Positions 56,370 to 64,000 of a stretch of DNA of 64,000 nt are shown piece by piece. The notes under the pieces are model-generated. The model saw only the letters and a list, made by a program, of their open reading frames with translations, made no database searches and was not told the DNA's origin. The stretch is from Candidatus Manganitrophus morganii. Lineage in GTDB: Bacteria > Nitrospirota > Nitrospiria > SBBL01 > Manganitrophaceae. The position numbers and the translations under genes were made by a program. How positions within the stretch are numbered: the first letter of the stretch is position 1; every line of letters starts with the position of its first letter. The stretch covers positions 1-64,000 of the forward strand of contig JAJHOH010000001.1 of assembly GCA_021651055.1 (NCBI GenBank), written 5' to 3'.

Positions 56370-57761
56370 ATGAAAATAACACAACTCATCTTTTCCACCG
56401 CCGCAGTTTTGTTGCTCTTATCTGCCAAAGTGAACGCCTGCTCATGTGCATTCGACTCGCCCTGCCAGGTTTTTTCAAGCGCATCAGCGATCTTTATCGG
56501 AGAGATGGCCGGTGGCACAGAAAAAGTAGACATGGGGAGGGAGACCGGAAGTACATCGTATGAAGCGGGAGAGGTCCGATTTATCGTCGAGGAGACTTTT
56601 AAGGGGAACCCAGGAACTGAAGTTACGATCTCGGTGAAGAGCCACAAAAATTCCAGTTGTGGCCCGTATGGATTAATTAAAGGACAAAGATATATCGTTT
56701 ACGCCTACGGCGAGTCCGGTCACTTATCGACAGGCGTCTGTACTCTGACAAGGCCACTTTCTATGTTTTCGGAGGAGGATGACGATTTTCAATTTTTAAA
56801 AAACCTTCCTAAGGCGGGCAGTGGTGGCCGGCTTACAGTTTCAGTATCTGCTGATCGAGGGATGATTTATAAGCCATTTAGAGATGTGACTGTGATTCTG
56901 AAGAATGGGGAAAAACAGTCAATTCGAGGGATTACAAACGCAGAAGGCGTCTTTGAAATCTCTAATTTGCGGGCTGACAAGTACGAAGTAGAAGCGCTAT
57001 GGCCCAATAGTTATTCGAGTACAAATTCAAAAGCTGAAGTCGATGTGCCTGACCGAGGGTGCGCAACCATTAATTTTGTTGCCAGGCCCGATACGATTCT
57101 CACCGGTCGAGTATTTGATAGTCGTTTCCGGCCTGCCTCTGTAATGTTAAACCTAGTTCCCATCGACCTGCAGAGCGATGTCAAACCTATGTTTATCTAT
57201 GGACGCTCTGACGAAGATGGGAACTTCCAAATAAAGGGAATACCGCCTGGAAAATACTTGCTTTATTTTAACCTTCATGCTGATGATTTTAGGAAGAATA
57301 TGAAATACTTTTATCCAGGAACTCCTAAATCCGAAGAAGCCACTGTCATTGAGATCGGTTCGGCTCAGAAATTAGAACGCTATGACTTTCAGATACCAAA
57401 AGAATTCAATACTCAAATAGTAAAAGGGCAGGTTCTATGGCCCGATGGGAAACCTGCCGCTGGTGTGGAAGTGATGCTCTTATGTCCACGAAGTACCCAG
57501 GCTGAAGGATACATCTTAAATTTTGGATCGGTCACCACCGAGGCGGATGAAGAAGGATTTTTCACGCTAAATGCATATACAGCAACCGTCTACAATCTTG
57601 AAGCTCGCAGCAGTAAGATTCCACCATCAGAGAAAGACCCGCTGGCGTACCATTCTCCAGCCCATCCCCTTATCGTAGAAGAAGATATAAAAGGTATGGA
57701 AGTAGTATTATCCGAAACAGGATGGTCCGGCAACGGTTGCTCAAGACGAGGTGTAAAATAG
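56370..57761 (+). CDS. Exported NTR/TIMP-like plus regulatory-like (Ig-fold) domain protein
   Basis: This 463-residue protein has a signal peptide (ITQLIFSTAAVLLLLSAKVNA) and then CSCAFDSPCQVFSSASAIFIGE, the start typical of NTR/TIMP-like domains. FIVEETFKGNPGTEVTISV and SSCGPYGLIKGQRYIVYAYGESGHLSTGVC continue it (to about residue 125). Three carboxypeptidase-regulatory-like (Ig-fold) domains follow, with DVTVILKNGEKQSIRGITNAEGVFEI, GRSDEDGNFQIKGIPPGKY and GQVLWPDGKPAAGVEVMLLCP. NTR domains in bacteria are poorly understood; binding or inhibitory roles are possible. The last 20 residues (GWSGNGCSRRGVK) show an extra Cys. Confidence 0.75.
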   Translation: MKITQLIFSTAAVLLLLSAKVNACSCAFDSPCQVFSSASAIFIGEMAGGTEKVDMGRETGSTSYEAGEVRFIVEETFKGNPGTEVTISVKSHKNSSCGPYGLIKGQRYIVYAYGESGHLSTGVCTLTRPLSMFSEEDDDFQFLKNLPKAGSGGRLTVSVSADRGMIYKPFRDVTVILKNGEKQSIRGITNAEGVFEISNLRADKYEVEALWPNSYSSTNSKAEVDVPDRGCATINFVARPDTILTGRVFDSRFRPASVMLNLVPIDLQSDVKPMFIYGRSDEDGNFQIKGIPPGKYLLYFNLHADDFRKNMKYFYPGTPKSEEATVIEIGSAQKLERYDFQIPKEFNTQIVKGQVLWPDGKPAAGVEVMLLCPRSTQAEGYILNFGSVTTEADEEGFFTLNAYTATVYNLEARSSKIPPSEKDPLAYHSPAHPLIVEEDIKGMEVVLSETGWSGNGCSRRGVK

Positions 57762-57847
57762 TATTCCCTCCGGGGTAGTGGAAATCTCGCCATCAGGCCA
57801 AGTGGCCTATTCACGAGTGAGCTTATGGATTCTTTGAGTAACAGCAG

Positions 57848-58183
57848 ATGAAAAAAGCAGTGACATTTTTAATAATCATTCTTCTGTGGTTTGGAAAATT
57901 ATCAGTTATTGGCGAGGCTCTCGCTGAAACAGGAACACTCGAGCTTGAACCGGAGGAAGGGCTGTTCGGTTCTGTGGAAGACAATCCGTATCATTCTGCC
58001 GTCGGTGATCTGCTCTTAAGTGCAAATAAATTCCGCAAGTGCCAGATGTTGTTCTTGCCATCCTTCGATAAAGAAAGCGCAGTATTCCTGGTGCGGAGCG
58101 GCGACAACCCGAAGGCGAATGCGATCGTTGTGGCAGCTGAAATGAAAGAGCAACTATGGGGTGCAATAAATAGATTTCTATGA
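57848..58183 (+). CDS. Small exported hypothetical protein (possibly 5' part of a split gene)
   Basis: This 111-residue protein has a signal peptide (AVTFLIIILLWFGKLSVIGEALA). The mature part is EPEEGLFGSVEDNPYHSAVGDLLLSANKFRKCQMLFLPSFDKESAVFLV and later AIVVAAEMKEQLWGAINRFL. No family is recognised. Its TGA overlaps the ATG of the next gene (ATGA), and the next product has no signal peptide, so this could be either a coupled pair or a single gene broken by a frameshift. Confidence 0.6.
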   Translation: MKKAVTFLIIILLWFGKLSVIGEALAETGTLELEPEEGLFGSVEDNPYHSAVGDLLLSANKFRKCQMLFLPSFDKESAVFLVRSGDNPKANAIVVAAEMKEQLWGAINRFL

Positions 58184-58599
58184 AAGAAGCCGGAGAGGGC
58201 AAGCCCTACACCATTGGCCCGGTAGACATGCGGCGGGCGCTTAGCCAAGTATCTCGTAGAGTCGAACGGGTTGAGGCTGAGATTGATCCAAGCACTGCAG
58301 ATCTTTTGGAGAAAACCTGGGAAAGCATGCTCCTCCGCGTACGGTACCCTGCTCCGTCTAACGACGTTGGATTGGATGGTGAAACCTTCCATGTGGCTCA
58401 CCGGGTAAACCTAAACGGATATCTAACCGGCAAAACCTGGAGCCCCAAGCCAAGCACTCGGATAGGTAACTTCGTCGAACTTGCAAAGGTGCTCCGGAAG
58501 TATCCAAAACTAAGCGGTGATCAACGCGAAGATGTGAGGAAAGATTTAATTTCTCGGGCTGAAGCCCTCTTAAAACGTTTGAATGAGAGTGGCCAGTGA
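58180..58599 (+). CDS. Hypothetical protein, possibly C-terminal part of the preceding gene
   Basis: This 139-residue product lacks a signal peptide. It contains GPVDMRRALSQVSRRVERVEAEIDPSTADLLEKTWESMLLRVRYP and LDGETFHVAHRVNLNGYLTGKTWSPKPSTRIGNFVELAKVLRKYP, then a helical end. The start ATG overlaps the previous stop (ATGA). If the two frames are one, the protein would be an exported 250-residue one. The family is unknown to me. Confidence 0.55.
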   Translation: MKEAGEGKPYTIGPVDMRRALSQVSRRVERVEAEIDPSTADLLEKTWESMLLRVRYPAPSNDVGLDGETFHVAHRVNLNGYLTGKTWSPKPSTRIGNFVELAKVLRKYPKLSGDQREDVRKDLISRAEALLKRLNESGQ

Positions 58600-58615
58600 T
58601 GGAATTATCCTAAAG

Positions 58616-58636
58616 AAGGATTAATCAATAATCCTT
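58616..58636. terminator. Hairpin AAGGATTA-ATCAA-TAATCCTT
   Basis: An 8-bp perfect stem (58616-58623 and 58629-58636) lies 17 bp after the hypothetical pair. No strong T-run follows. The gap to 58880 also contains ATATGGTA/TACCATAT inverted strings and nothing else recognised. Confidence 0.45.
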
Positions 58637-58880
58637 CCTGAAAGATTGAATAGCAAAAAGATTTTTAATATGGTAGATTATATCCAGAAATCTTATATAC
58701 CATATGTAAGTTAACATTTAAACCTCGTTGTTCCTAATGAAACAGGGAAGTCGAAAGAGCACTTCTCTTTGGTTATTCCTCAAGGACCTATCAAGAGGAA
58801 GAGCCGGAAAAAAATTCCACGCATCCTTCCCCCTTAAAAATCTTATCGCAAGATCCATTTACTCAGAAGAGCATAAAATA

Positions 58881-60398
58881 ATGATGAAATCATTCTCTCT
58901 GCTATTCGCTGTCTTTCTTGCGGTTGAATCGGGTTTGCCTGTCGAGGGTTGGGCGACTGAAATACCTGATGTCCAGGAGATTCTTGTACAGAGTAGTCTT
59001 ATCGCCTCATTAACTCAAAAGAACCAAGACCGGGATAGTTTGTTGGGTCGTATTGTAACTGCTCAGGTGGCGATCCAAGATCTTAAGGGTGCTCTAAGAA
59101 CAATTGATTTTATCGGAGGGGATAAAGATACTGCACTTTCTAGAGTAGTTAAAGCACAAACCGCTTTAGGGGATCTGGACGGTGCGAAAAACACGGCCAA
59201 TGTAATGCGATCAGAAATAAACAAAGCAAATGTTTTAGCTGATATCGCTATTGAAGAAGCAAAAGCTGGAAAGATGGAAAGAGCTCTGAAAACCTTATCC
59301 ACCATCAAAAACGACACCCATGGTTATAGACAGGCGTTAAAAGGGATTGGGACAATCCAGGCACAAACAGGAAAAATCGAAGAAGCCCTCAAGACAGTCT
59401 CAGAAGTTATGGATAGCCAACCGAATGCCCTATGGGACATTGTCATCCCCAAGACGGAAGCGGGAGACGTTGAGGATGCCAAACAGATTATCTCTAATGT
59501 GAGCAACCCGTTTCATAAAGCATATGCGCTGTGGGGAGTCGTCAGGGGCAAAATAAACGTAGGAGACTTAGCAGGAGCCATTCAAATTGCTGATTCAATC
59601 GAGGCCGGGCATGCTAAAGCATCGGCGTTGGTAGAAATAGCATACTTTCAGTTGAAGACAGGAAAAGTAGAAGATGCTCTCCAAAGTTTGCATACGGCCG
59701 CAAAAGCTGCTGAACATGTTGTTAATGTGTGGGCAAAGGCGGACATTTTAATGCAAATCGCAGAAGCCCAAGCAAAGGCGGGCGATGTGGAAAGTGCATT
59801 AAAGACCGCGGGCTCAATAGAGGCGGAGGGACACCGGGAATTTGCTCTGAAAAAGATTGTGGTTACACAGGCTGAAAGTGGTGATAAGGATGGAGCACTT
59901 CAAACGGCATTTACCTTCGAGGGAAAAGATGGTGGTGCCCTAACCAATATTAGCGAGAAAGAGGCTTTGTCTGGGAATATCCAAGATGCGATGACAACCA
60001 TCGCCCGCATAAAAGGAGAGAGCGAAAGATCGATCGCTATGATAAAAGTGATCAAGGTACAGGCGGAAAGTGGCGACATAAAAGGTGCCCTCCGATCTGC
60101 TGGCAAGATTCACGATGGAATCTATAAAGATTGGGCCTTGCAGGATATCGCAGAGGCTCAATCGAGGTCCGGAGATATTCAGGGGGCTTTGAAAACGATC
60201 GCTATGATACAGGGGGAATACCCCAAAGGAGAGGCATTGATCACAATTGCTAAACTCCAGATAATTAAGGGGGATAGTAAGGGAGCCTACGCTTTTGCTA
60301 ATCTGCGTGAAGATCCGGTGGAAAAATCGTATGCACTTCTTGGGATTGCTCTTGGAATGTCGGAGTTAGAGAGTAAAAAGGTTAACCCTACCAAATAA
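58881..60398 (+). CDS. Exported TPR-like repeat protein
   Basis: This 505-residue protein has a signal peptide (MMKSFSLLFAVFLAVESGLPVEGWA). About 12 helix-pair repeats of 33-35 residues follow, such as AQAKAGDVESALKTAGSIEAEGHREFALKKIVVTQAESGDKDGALQTAF and AQSRSGDIQGALKTIAMIQGEYPKGEALITIAKLQIIKGDSKGAYAFA. The style matches the large protein at 48942. The repeats suggest binding of other exported proteins. I start at ATG 58881, because the longer frame adds 51 residues without a leader. It is the last gene of the island before the right repeat. Confidence 0.8.
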   Translation: MMKSFSLLFAVFLAVESGLPVEGWATEIPDVQEILVQSSLIASLTQKNQDRDSLLGRIVTAQVAIQDLKGALRTIDFIGGDKDTALSRVVKAQTALGDLDGAKNTANVMRSEINKANVLADIAIEEAKAGKMERALKTLSTIKNDTHGYRQALKGIGTIQAQTGKIEEALKTVSEVMDSQPNALWDIVIPKTEAGDVEDAKQIISNVSNPFHKAYALWGVVRGKINVGDLAGAIQIADSIEAGHAKASALVEIAYFQLKTGKVEDALQSLHTAAKAAEHVVNVWAKADILMQIAEAQAKAGDVESALKTAGSIEAEGHREFALKKIVVTQAESGDKDGALQTAFTFEGKDGGALTNISEKEALSGNIQDAMTTIARIKGESERSIAMIKVIKVQAESGDIKGALRSAGKIHDGIYKDWALQDIAEAQSRSGDIQGALKTIAMIQGEYPKGEALITIAKLQIIKGDSKGAYAFANLREDPVEKSYALLGIALGMSELESKKVNPTK

Positions 60399-60742
60399 TG
60401 GATGTTATTCAGACCATCCATCCTTATTTCGACTTTGAGCCGTATCCATTTTTATCGGTAATCTTCAACTCAATCCCTTCTACCCTCCTGAGTAGTAGGT
60501 GAATTATAGTATACACGTAGCTTTTCCGACAAAGCCTGGGGAATCAGGATCTGTTGTTATTGTACGATCATTGATCTATAACATTCGCTATATAGCATTG
60601 GCCAAACATTGGCCAAAAACAATGAAAAAGAGGGATACAAAACGATATCATCTTTTCTCTAGTCAAAATTTAACTCTTTAATTTTCCTCCTCTTTTATCC
60701 CCTCTTGTCCCGAAATATCCTGCTCAGAAATCGGCTCGGGCG

Positions 60743-60792
60743 GGCTGGCAGTCTTGGGGTCAGGGGTTCGATCCCCCTCAGCTCCACCAAAA
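60743..60792 (+). repeat. attR: copy of the tRNA-Ala 3' end
   Basis: Identical to 26864-26913 over 50 bp (offset 33879). The 5' half of the tRNA is absent here, so this is not a functional tRNA gene. It marks the right junction of the island. Confidence 0.9.
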
Positions 60793-60800
60793 TTATCAAA

Positions 60801-60831
60801 GGAGTTAGCGGTTGTCCGCTAACTCCTTTTT
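60801..60831 (+). terminator. Terminator at attR
   Basis: GGAGTTAGCGG-TTGT-CCGCTAACTCC (60801-60826) is followed by five T. It corresponds to the tRNA-Ala terminator at attL, with a different loop. Confidence 0.82.
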
Positions 60832-60950
60832 ATTTTACTGTGATAAAGATGTATAAATTTACGATAACTTTCTACTCGTTCCCCGAAAAAACCTTCCATA
60901 GAATCATGAATGACTTGGAGATAACGGGTACAATTTAAACCAATCGATCT

Positions 60951-61727
60951 TTACCCTTTGTTCAAAACTGTGCCCAGAATCGGCACCCCTTTCAGTAGAC
61001 GGAGAGATTGTACAATTTCTTCCGTTTGAGTGCGTCCCGACTCAATCACCAAAAGCATTGCGTCGATATAGGGGGAAAGGGCCAGTACATCATCGGTCGG
61101 TAGAAGCGGCGGCAGATCGAAAATAACGATTCGGGATGCATAACGGTGTTTAAGTTCGCTGATAAGCGAGAGCATCCGGGGAGAAGTCAGCAATTCACTG
61201 GGACTTCTGACCGCTCTGCCCGCCGGGAGGAGAACGAGTCGCGGAAGGCCGGGATGAACCAAAAGATCCTCGACCGGCTTCTGATCTAGAAGATGGTCGA
61301 CCAGGCCCGGGCTTTCCGCGATTCCAAAGAGTTGATGTACCGCCGGGTTACGAAGATTGGCATCGACCAAGAGAACCGTTTGGCGGACCTCCAACGCGAG
61401 GCTGACGGCCAGATTGGCCGCAGTCAACGTATTCCCCGCCCCCGGTCCGGGGCTCGTGATTCCCAAGAGGTTCCATCCATTCTCCCGCATCCGAAGCATC
61501 ACTTGGGTGCGCAAGATCTTGTAGGCCTCGGTGAGAGGACCCTCTTCTAAGGCAGCGATCACCCGCCGTTCCCGCAAACGGGCGGGGGAGAGGGTGACCA
61601 ATCGGGTGTGGGTGTAGACAATCTTGTCCGGGACCATCACATGGAGGGAGGGCTGATCCGGCAGATGTCCGTTTCCGATCCGCTGCAATTCTTGCGTTTG
61701 ATCTATCGAAGACTCTTCTTCCGCCAT
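60951..61727 (-). CDS. CpsD/CapB-like tyrosine-kinase-family ATPase with altered Walker motifs
   Basis: This 258-residue cytoplasmic P-loop protein is of the bacterial tyrosine-kinase (CpsD/Wzc kinase part, XrtA-associated) family, which works with the chain-length protein encoded just upstream. The Walker A reads SPGPGAGNTLTAANLA, with Asn99 where the family usually has Lys. The Walker A' is LLVDANLRNP, with Asn124 for the second Asp; Walker B is VIFDLPPLL. No C-terminal tyrosine cluster is visible. These changes suggest weak or no phosphotransfer and perhaps an ATP-binding or structural role. It ends the exopolysaccharide gene row. Confidence 0.83.
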   Translation of the reverse strand: MAEEESSIDQTQELQRIGNGHLPDQPSLHVMVPDKIVYTHTRLVTLSPARLRERRVIAALEEGPLTEAYKILRTQVMLRMRENGWNLLGITSPGPGAGNTLTAANLAVSLALEVRQTVLLVDANLRNPAVHQLFGIAESPGLVDHLLDQKPVEDLLVHPGLPRLVLLPAGRAVRSPSELLTSPRMLSLISELKHRYASRIVIFDLPPLLPTDDVLALSPYIDAMLLVIESGRTQTEEIVQSLRLLKGVPILGTVLNKG

Positions 61728-61737
61728 CGTTTCTCCT

Positions 61738-63477
61738 TTATTCCAGACCCAACTTTCTTAGCGCAGCATACCAGATCACATCCAACGGAAACCAGAAAAA
61801 ATGGATAAGGCTCACGAGCAGAACCGCTGAGAGGACCCCGCCCCAAAGCGACCAACCCCTTTTCTTGCCTTGCCGCCATGTGTCCTCTTTGTTCTGAATA
61901 TAGGGCACCACAGCCAAGGGGGAAACCTCGGTGAGATCCCAAATCTGCTCGGCCGTGTAGACGGCATGATCGAGGCTTTCCACGGCCGCGCCATACCCGA
62001 TGCCGCCGATCATCGCAAAGACCATCGTTAAAAGGAGAATGGCCGGACGATTCGGTTTTTCCGGGCGCTCCGGAAGCGCCGGCGGATCGATCAGGGAGAA
62101 GCGCTCCGCTTTCCGGTCCGCCTCCAACCCTTCGGCAACCCTCGCCTCCAGAAGTTTCGAGCGGATCTCATGATACTTTTGGACGGAGTTGTCCCGGTCG
62201 CGCGTGAGATCAAGATATTGCCCCTCCAACATGGGGGTCTTCTCCAACCGTACGGCGATTTCCGTGACCCGTTGTTTGAGGCTCGCCTGCGTCGACCGCA
62301 TCGACTTTAAATCGTTGAGGGTCGAGGCAAGCTGCGCTTGGATCAAAATGTACGCGGGATTCTCCGGCGCGACCTCTACTTTTTTTTCGGGACGGGTCCG
62401 GCGGATTTCGTCCTCAAGAGAAGCGACGATTCTCCGGGCGCGGAGGACATCGGGATGTTTCTCCCCAAACCGCTCCGTCAGCGCGGCCAGATTCGTTCGC
62501 TCCTCGGTTAATTTTTTAAAGAGAACATCAGCGGCGGAGGACTCCCCCGCTGACTTTTCGAGGGCTTCAATCTCCCGCTTCATCTTGATCATATCGGGAT
62601 GGTTTGAAGAGAGGAGTGCGCTGCTGCTCACATACTGCGCCCGAAGGGCTTTGAGCCGCTCTTCCGTATCCAAAATCCGCTCGCCGTCGGCGGAGATCAT
62701 CGGCGTGTTCGGTTTGAGGGTCGCAAGTTGACCCTCCAGATAGATCTTTCGATCCTCCAGGCTGCGTATCTCCCGATCGGCATTGAGCAGCTCGCGATCA
62801 AATTGGTTTATGAGTTGAATGTTGACTTGGTTCAGCTCCGGGAGGGCTCCGCCCGCTTGATGTTTAAACTCCGCGATCTTTTTTTCGAGTGTTTCGATTC
62901 GGCCGGACAAGTTCTCCGCCTCCTTTTGGAGGAAGGCGGTCGTCTCTTGGGCGCTCCGCTCCCGGGTTCGAAGATTTTCGGCAAGAAAGAGGCTCGTCAG
63001 CTCGTTCGCGACCATTTGCGCAAGCGGCGGGGTCTCTCCGTCGTAGGCGAGCGTAAAGGCGATGGTGGCGCGGGTCTGTTGGCCCGTTCTCCGATCGACC
63101 ACATCGGCGCTGATCACCTCGATCCGGACATCATCGGCAAATCGTTTCAGCAATGCCTCTGTGGTTGCTTTTCCGCGAAGCTGCGGATAAAGGCTGTACT
63201 GATCGATCACCTTCAGAAGCGTCGACCGGCTCATGACCTGATGTTTGATCGTCTGGATTCTTTGGTCGGCATAGCTGGTTACGGTCGATCGGACCAGATC
63301 GGTCGGGACCTCTTGTTCTTCAATCAAGATGGTCGCCGTCGAGCGGTAGACCGGGGAGAGTGAATAAGCGATGCTCACTCCGACGATCATGAGCAGAATG
63401 ATCGGGACCAACATCTGCCATCTCCGGCGCCGTACAAAATGGAGATAATCTCTGAGGGTTTTTGTCTTTTGTTCCAT
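61738..63477 (-). CDS. Wzz/GNVR-type polysaccharide chain-length determinant
   Basis: This 579-residue inner-membrane protein has two membrane helices (MLVPIILLMIVGVSIAYS at about residue 25; LSAVLLVSLIHFFWF near the end) and a long coiled-coil periplasmic region. It has the Wzz N-terminal pattern (LRDYLHFVRRRRWQMLVP, PVYRSTATILIEEQ) and the GNVR segment near the second helix (LTRDRDNSVQKYHEIRSKLLEARVAEG). It controls length and export of exopolysaccharide with its cognate kinase. I start at ATG 63477 (GGGAGTG before it); the first ATG lacks a ribosome site. It belongs to the PEP-CTERM/XrtA-like cluster. Confidence 0.87.
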   Translation of the reverse strand: MEQKTKTLRDYLHFVRRRRWQMLVPIILLMIVGVSIAYSLSPVYRSTATILIEEQEVPTDLVRSTVTSYADQRIQTIKHQVMSRSTLLKVIDQYSLYPQLRGKATTEALLKRFADDVRIEVISADVVDRRTGQQTRATIAFTLAYDGETPPLAQMVANELTSLFLAENLRTRERSAQETTAFLQKEAENLSGRIETLEKKIAEFKHQAGGALPELNQVNIQLINQFDRELLNADREIRSLEDRKIYLEGQLATLKPNTPMISADGERILDTEERLKALRAQYVSSSALLSSNHPDMIKMKREIEALEKSAGESSAADVLFKKLTEERTNLAALTERFGEKHPDVLRARRIVASLEDEIRRTRPEKKVEVAPENPAYILIQAQLASTLNDLKSMRSTQASLKQRVTEIAVRLEKTPMLEGQYLDLTRDRDNSVQKYHEIRSKLLEARVAEGLEADRKAERFSLIDPPALPERPEKPNRPAILLLTMVFAMIGGIGYGAAVESLDHAVYTAEQIWDLTEVSPLAVVPYIQNKEDTWRQGKKRGWSLWGGVLSAVLLVSLIHFFWFPLDVIWYAALRKLGLE

Positions 63478-63513
63478 GTTCACTCCCATCTGAAAATAAG
63501 ACTTAATTAAAAA

Positions 63514-64000
63514 CTAACGCGATTTCGACCACCCCAACCCACGATAGGTCAGCATCCACGAGATCGAATTGGAATAAATCGGCTCGGAGCCGTCGTCCCG
63601 TTTCAGCCAGGCATATCGGTACCCGATCAACATCGACCACGCCTCTGTCCAATTCCATGTCCATCTCGGCCCGATGTTGTAAGAAGTGCTGTCGGGAGGG
63701 GAAAGTTCGCCGCGAAGCGGTCGGGTCAAATAAAAATTGGCCACCAGCGAGCCGGAAGTGGTCTGTGTCAGCGCTTGTTCGATTGCGCCGGAGAGGCGAT
63801 TCACTTCGATCAAATAGCCTCCCCCGCTTGGATCCACCTGTCGGGTCGCCTCTCCCCGTAAAGAGGTCCGCTCCCATTTTTTCCGAACCGTCCCCCCCGC
63901 CAGCCAACCGAGATCTCTCTCTTTCTGAGTTTCCCCCCCGGTTGAAAACTCGTTAAACAACTCCCGAACTCCGACGGAGAAGGTCCCCTCGAACGTTTCG
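63514..64000 (-). CDS. Outer-membrane beta-barrel protein of the exopolysaccharide cluster (partial)
   Basis: The frame is open at the right edge, so the N-terminus lies outside. The 161 residues visible here are amphipathic strands with a C-terminal pattern typical of beta-barrels (LVANFYLTRPLRG, IGPRWTWNWTEAWSMLIGYRYAWLKRDD, NSISWMLTYRGLGWSKSR). Together with the chain-length protein and kinase beside it, this fits the TIGR03016-like PEP-CTERM-associated outer-membrane protein. The exact family is inferred from context and strand pattern. Confidence 0.72.
   Translation of the reverse strand, partial: ETFEGTFSVGVRELFNEFSTGGETQKERDLGWLAGGTVRKKWERTSLRGEATRQVDPSGGGYLIEVNRLSGAIEQALTQTTSGSLVANFYLTRPLRGELSPPDSTSYNIGPRWTWNWTEAWSMLIGYRYAWLKRDDGSEPIYSNSISWMLTYRGLGWSKSR

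Larger units (their letters stand above)
26911..60789. mobile_element. Putative integrated genomic island at tRNA-Ala (about 34 kb)
   Basis: The island is bounded by exact 50-bp tRNA-Ala direct repeats, with a tyrosine-integrase 3' end beside the intact tRNA. Inside are mostly exported, membrane or signalling genes, several of them broken (integrase, amidohydrolase, DUF2339), and no recognisable transfer, replication or phage genes. The left part (27-41.5 kb) is compositionally like the chromosome. From about 48.7 kb the sequence is visibly more AT-rich. This suggests a decayed or composite island that can no longer move alone. Boundaries are inferred from the repeats. Confidence 0.72.
60399..60950. 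other. Right island boundary, no gene recognised
   Basis: This holds the attR repeat (60743-60792) and a terminator (60801-60831). Bases before the repeat (60399-60742) show no gene or clear signal. Bases 60832-60950 are AT-rich and partly similar to the flank at 26952-26985 (TGTGATAAA). Confidence 0.6.

Noticed and set aside
60721-60792. Second tRNA-Ala gene
   Set aside because: Only the 3' half is present; the D arm and acceptor 5' strand are missing, so it is an attachment-site copy.
60705-60938. Small plus-strand frame across attR
   Set aside because: It translates the tRNA remnant and terminator and has no protein features.

Overview
The window comes from a Gram-negative (diderm) bacterium with a GC-rich, densely packed chromosome. 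Evidence for the outer membrane includes lipoproteins, signal peptides, a PEP-CTERM/XrtA-type exopolysaccharide locus and a beta-barrel protein at the right edge. A DAB-type inorganic-carbon pump with a PII-like partner, class I fructose-bisphosphatase and sulfide-type Thi4 suggest a chemolithoautotroph or related lineage. Nitrospirota is my tentative guess; there is no rRNA or marker gene to prove it.

Layout. (1) 1-1086: C-terminal part of a TPR protein built from near-identical 126-bp repeats. (2) 1195-7983: dabB-dabA-PII-like operon for CO2/bicarbonate accumulation, preceded by a promoter-like sequence and an attenuator-like leader. Both dabB and dabA carry the same double palindromic element in frame. 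(3) 8346-19158: mostly minus-strand housekeeping genes: tldE, tldD, a thioesterase, an SDR, a HAD phosphatase, a ketopantoate reductase-like enzyme, a thioredoxin-like protein, a peroxiredoxin, fbp, thrB and a LOG-family protein. A second palindromic repeat family occurs twice. (4) 19326-26683: uracil-DNA glycosylase, a single-domain response regulator, a TPP riboswitch with thiC and thi4, a GDSL hydrolase, a sugar-phosphate isomerase-like protein and purA. (5) 26835-26910: tRNA-Ala(GGC), whose 3' half is repeated exactly at 60743-60792. Beside the tRNA lies the 3' end of a tyrosine integrase. I therefore read about 26.9-60.8 kb as a roughly 34-kb integrated island.

The left part of the island (27-41.5 kb, all minus strand) carries a lipoprotein, a YiiX-like papain-fold protein, an MFS-acyltransferase-AMP-ligase fusion, a sigma54 two-component system, a broken amidohydrolase, a secreted lipase and a 1207-residue secreted protein made of about 30 'FPLY' units that I cannot assign to any family. 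The right part (42-60.4 kb) is visibly more AT-rich from about 48.7 kb. It carries a di-iron desaturase-like protein, YjdF-like and DUF2339/DUF3999 membrane proteins (DUF2339 interrupted by an in-frame TGA), and a series of exported repeat or scaffold proteins (TPR, HEAT lipoprotein, Sel1, NTR plus regulatory-like domains) around a diheme cytochrome c.

(6) 60951-64000: minus-strand exopolysaccharide genes (outer-membrane protein, Wzz/GNVR chain-length protein, CpsD-like ATPase with altered Walker motifs).

Most noteworthy: the in-frame palindromic elements with compensatory stem changes in dabB/dabA; the FPLY repeat protein; the dab leader with two mutually exclusive hairpins; the tRNA-flanked island; and the DUF2339 TGA. 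All statements come from reading the sequence; no database search was run.
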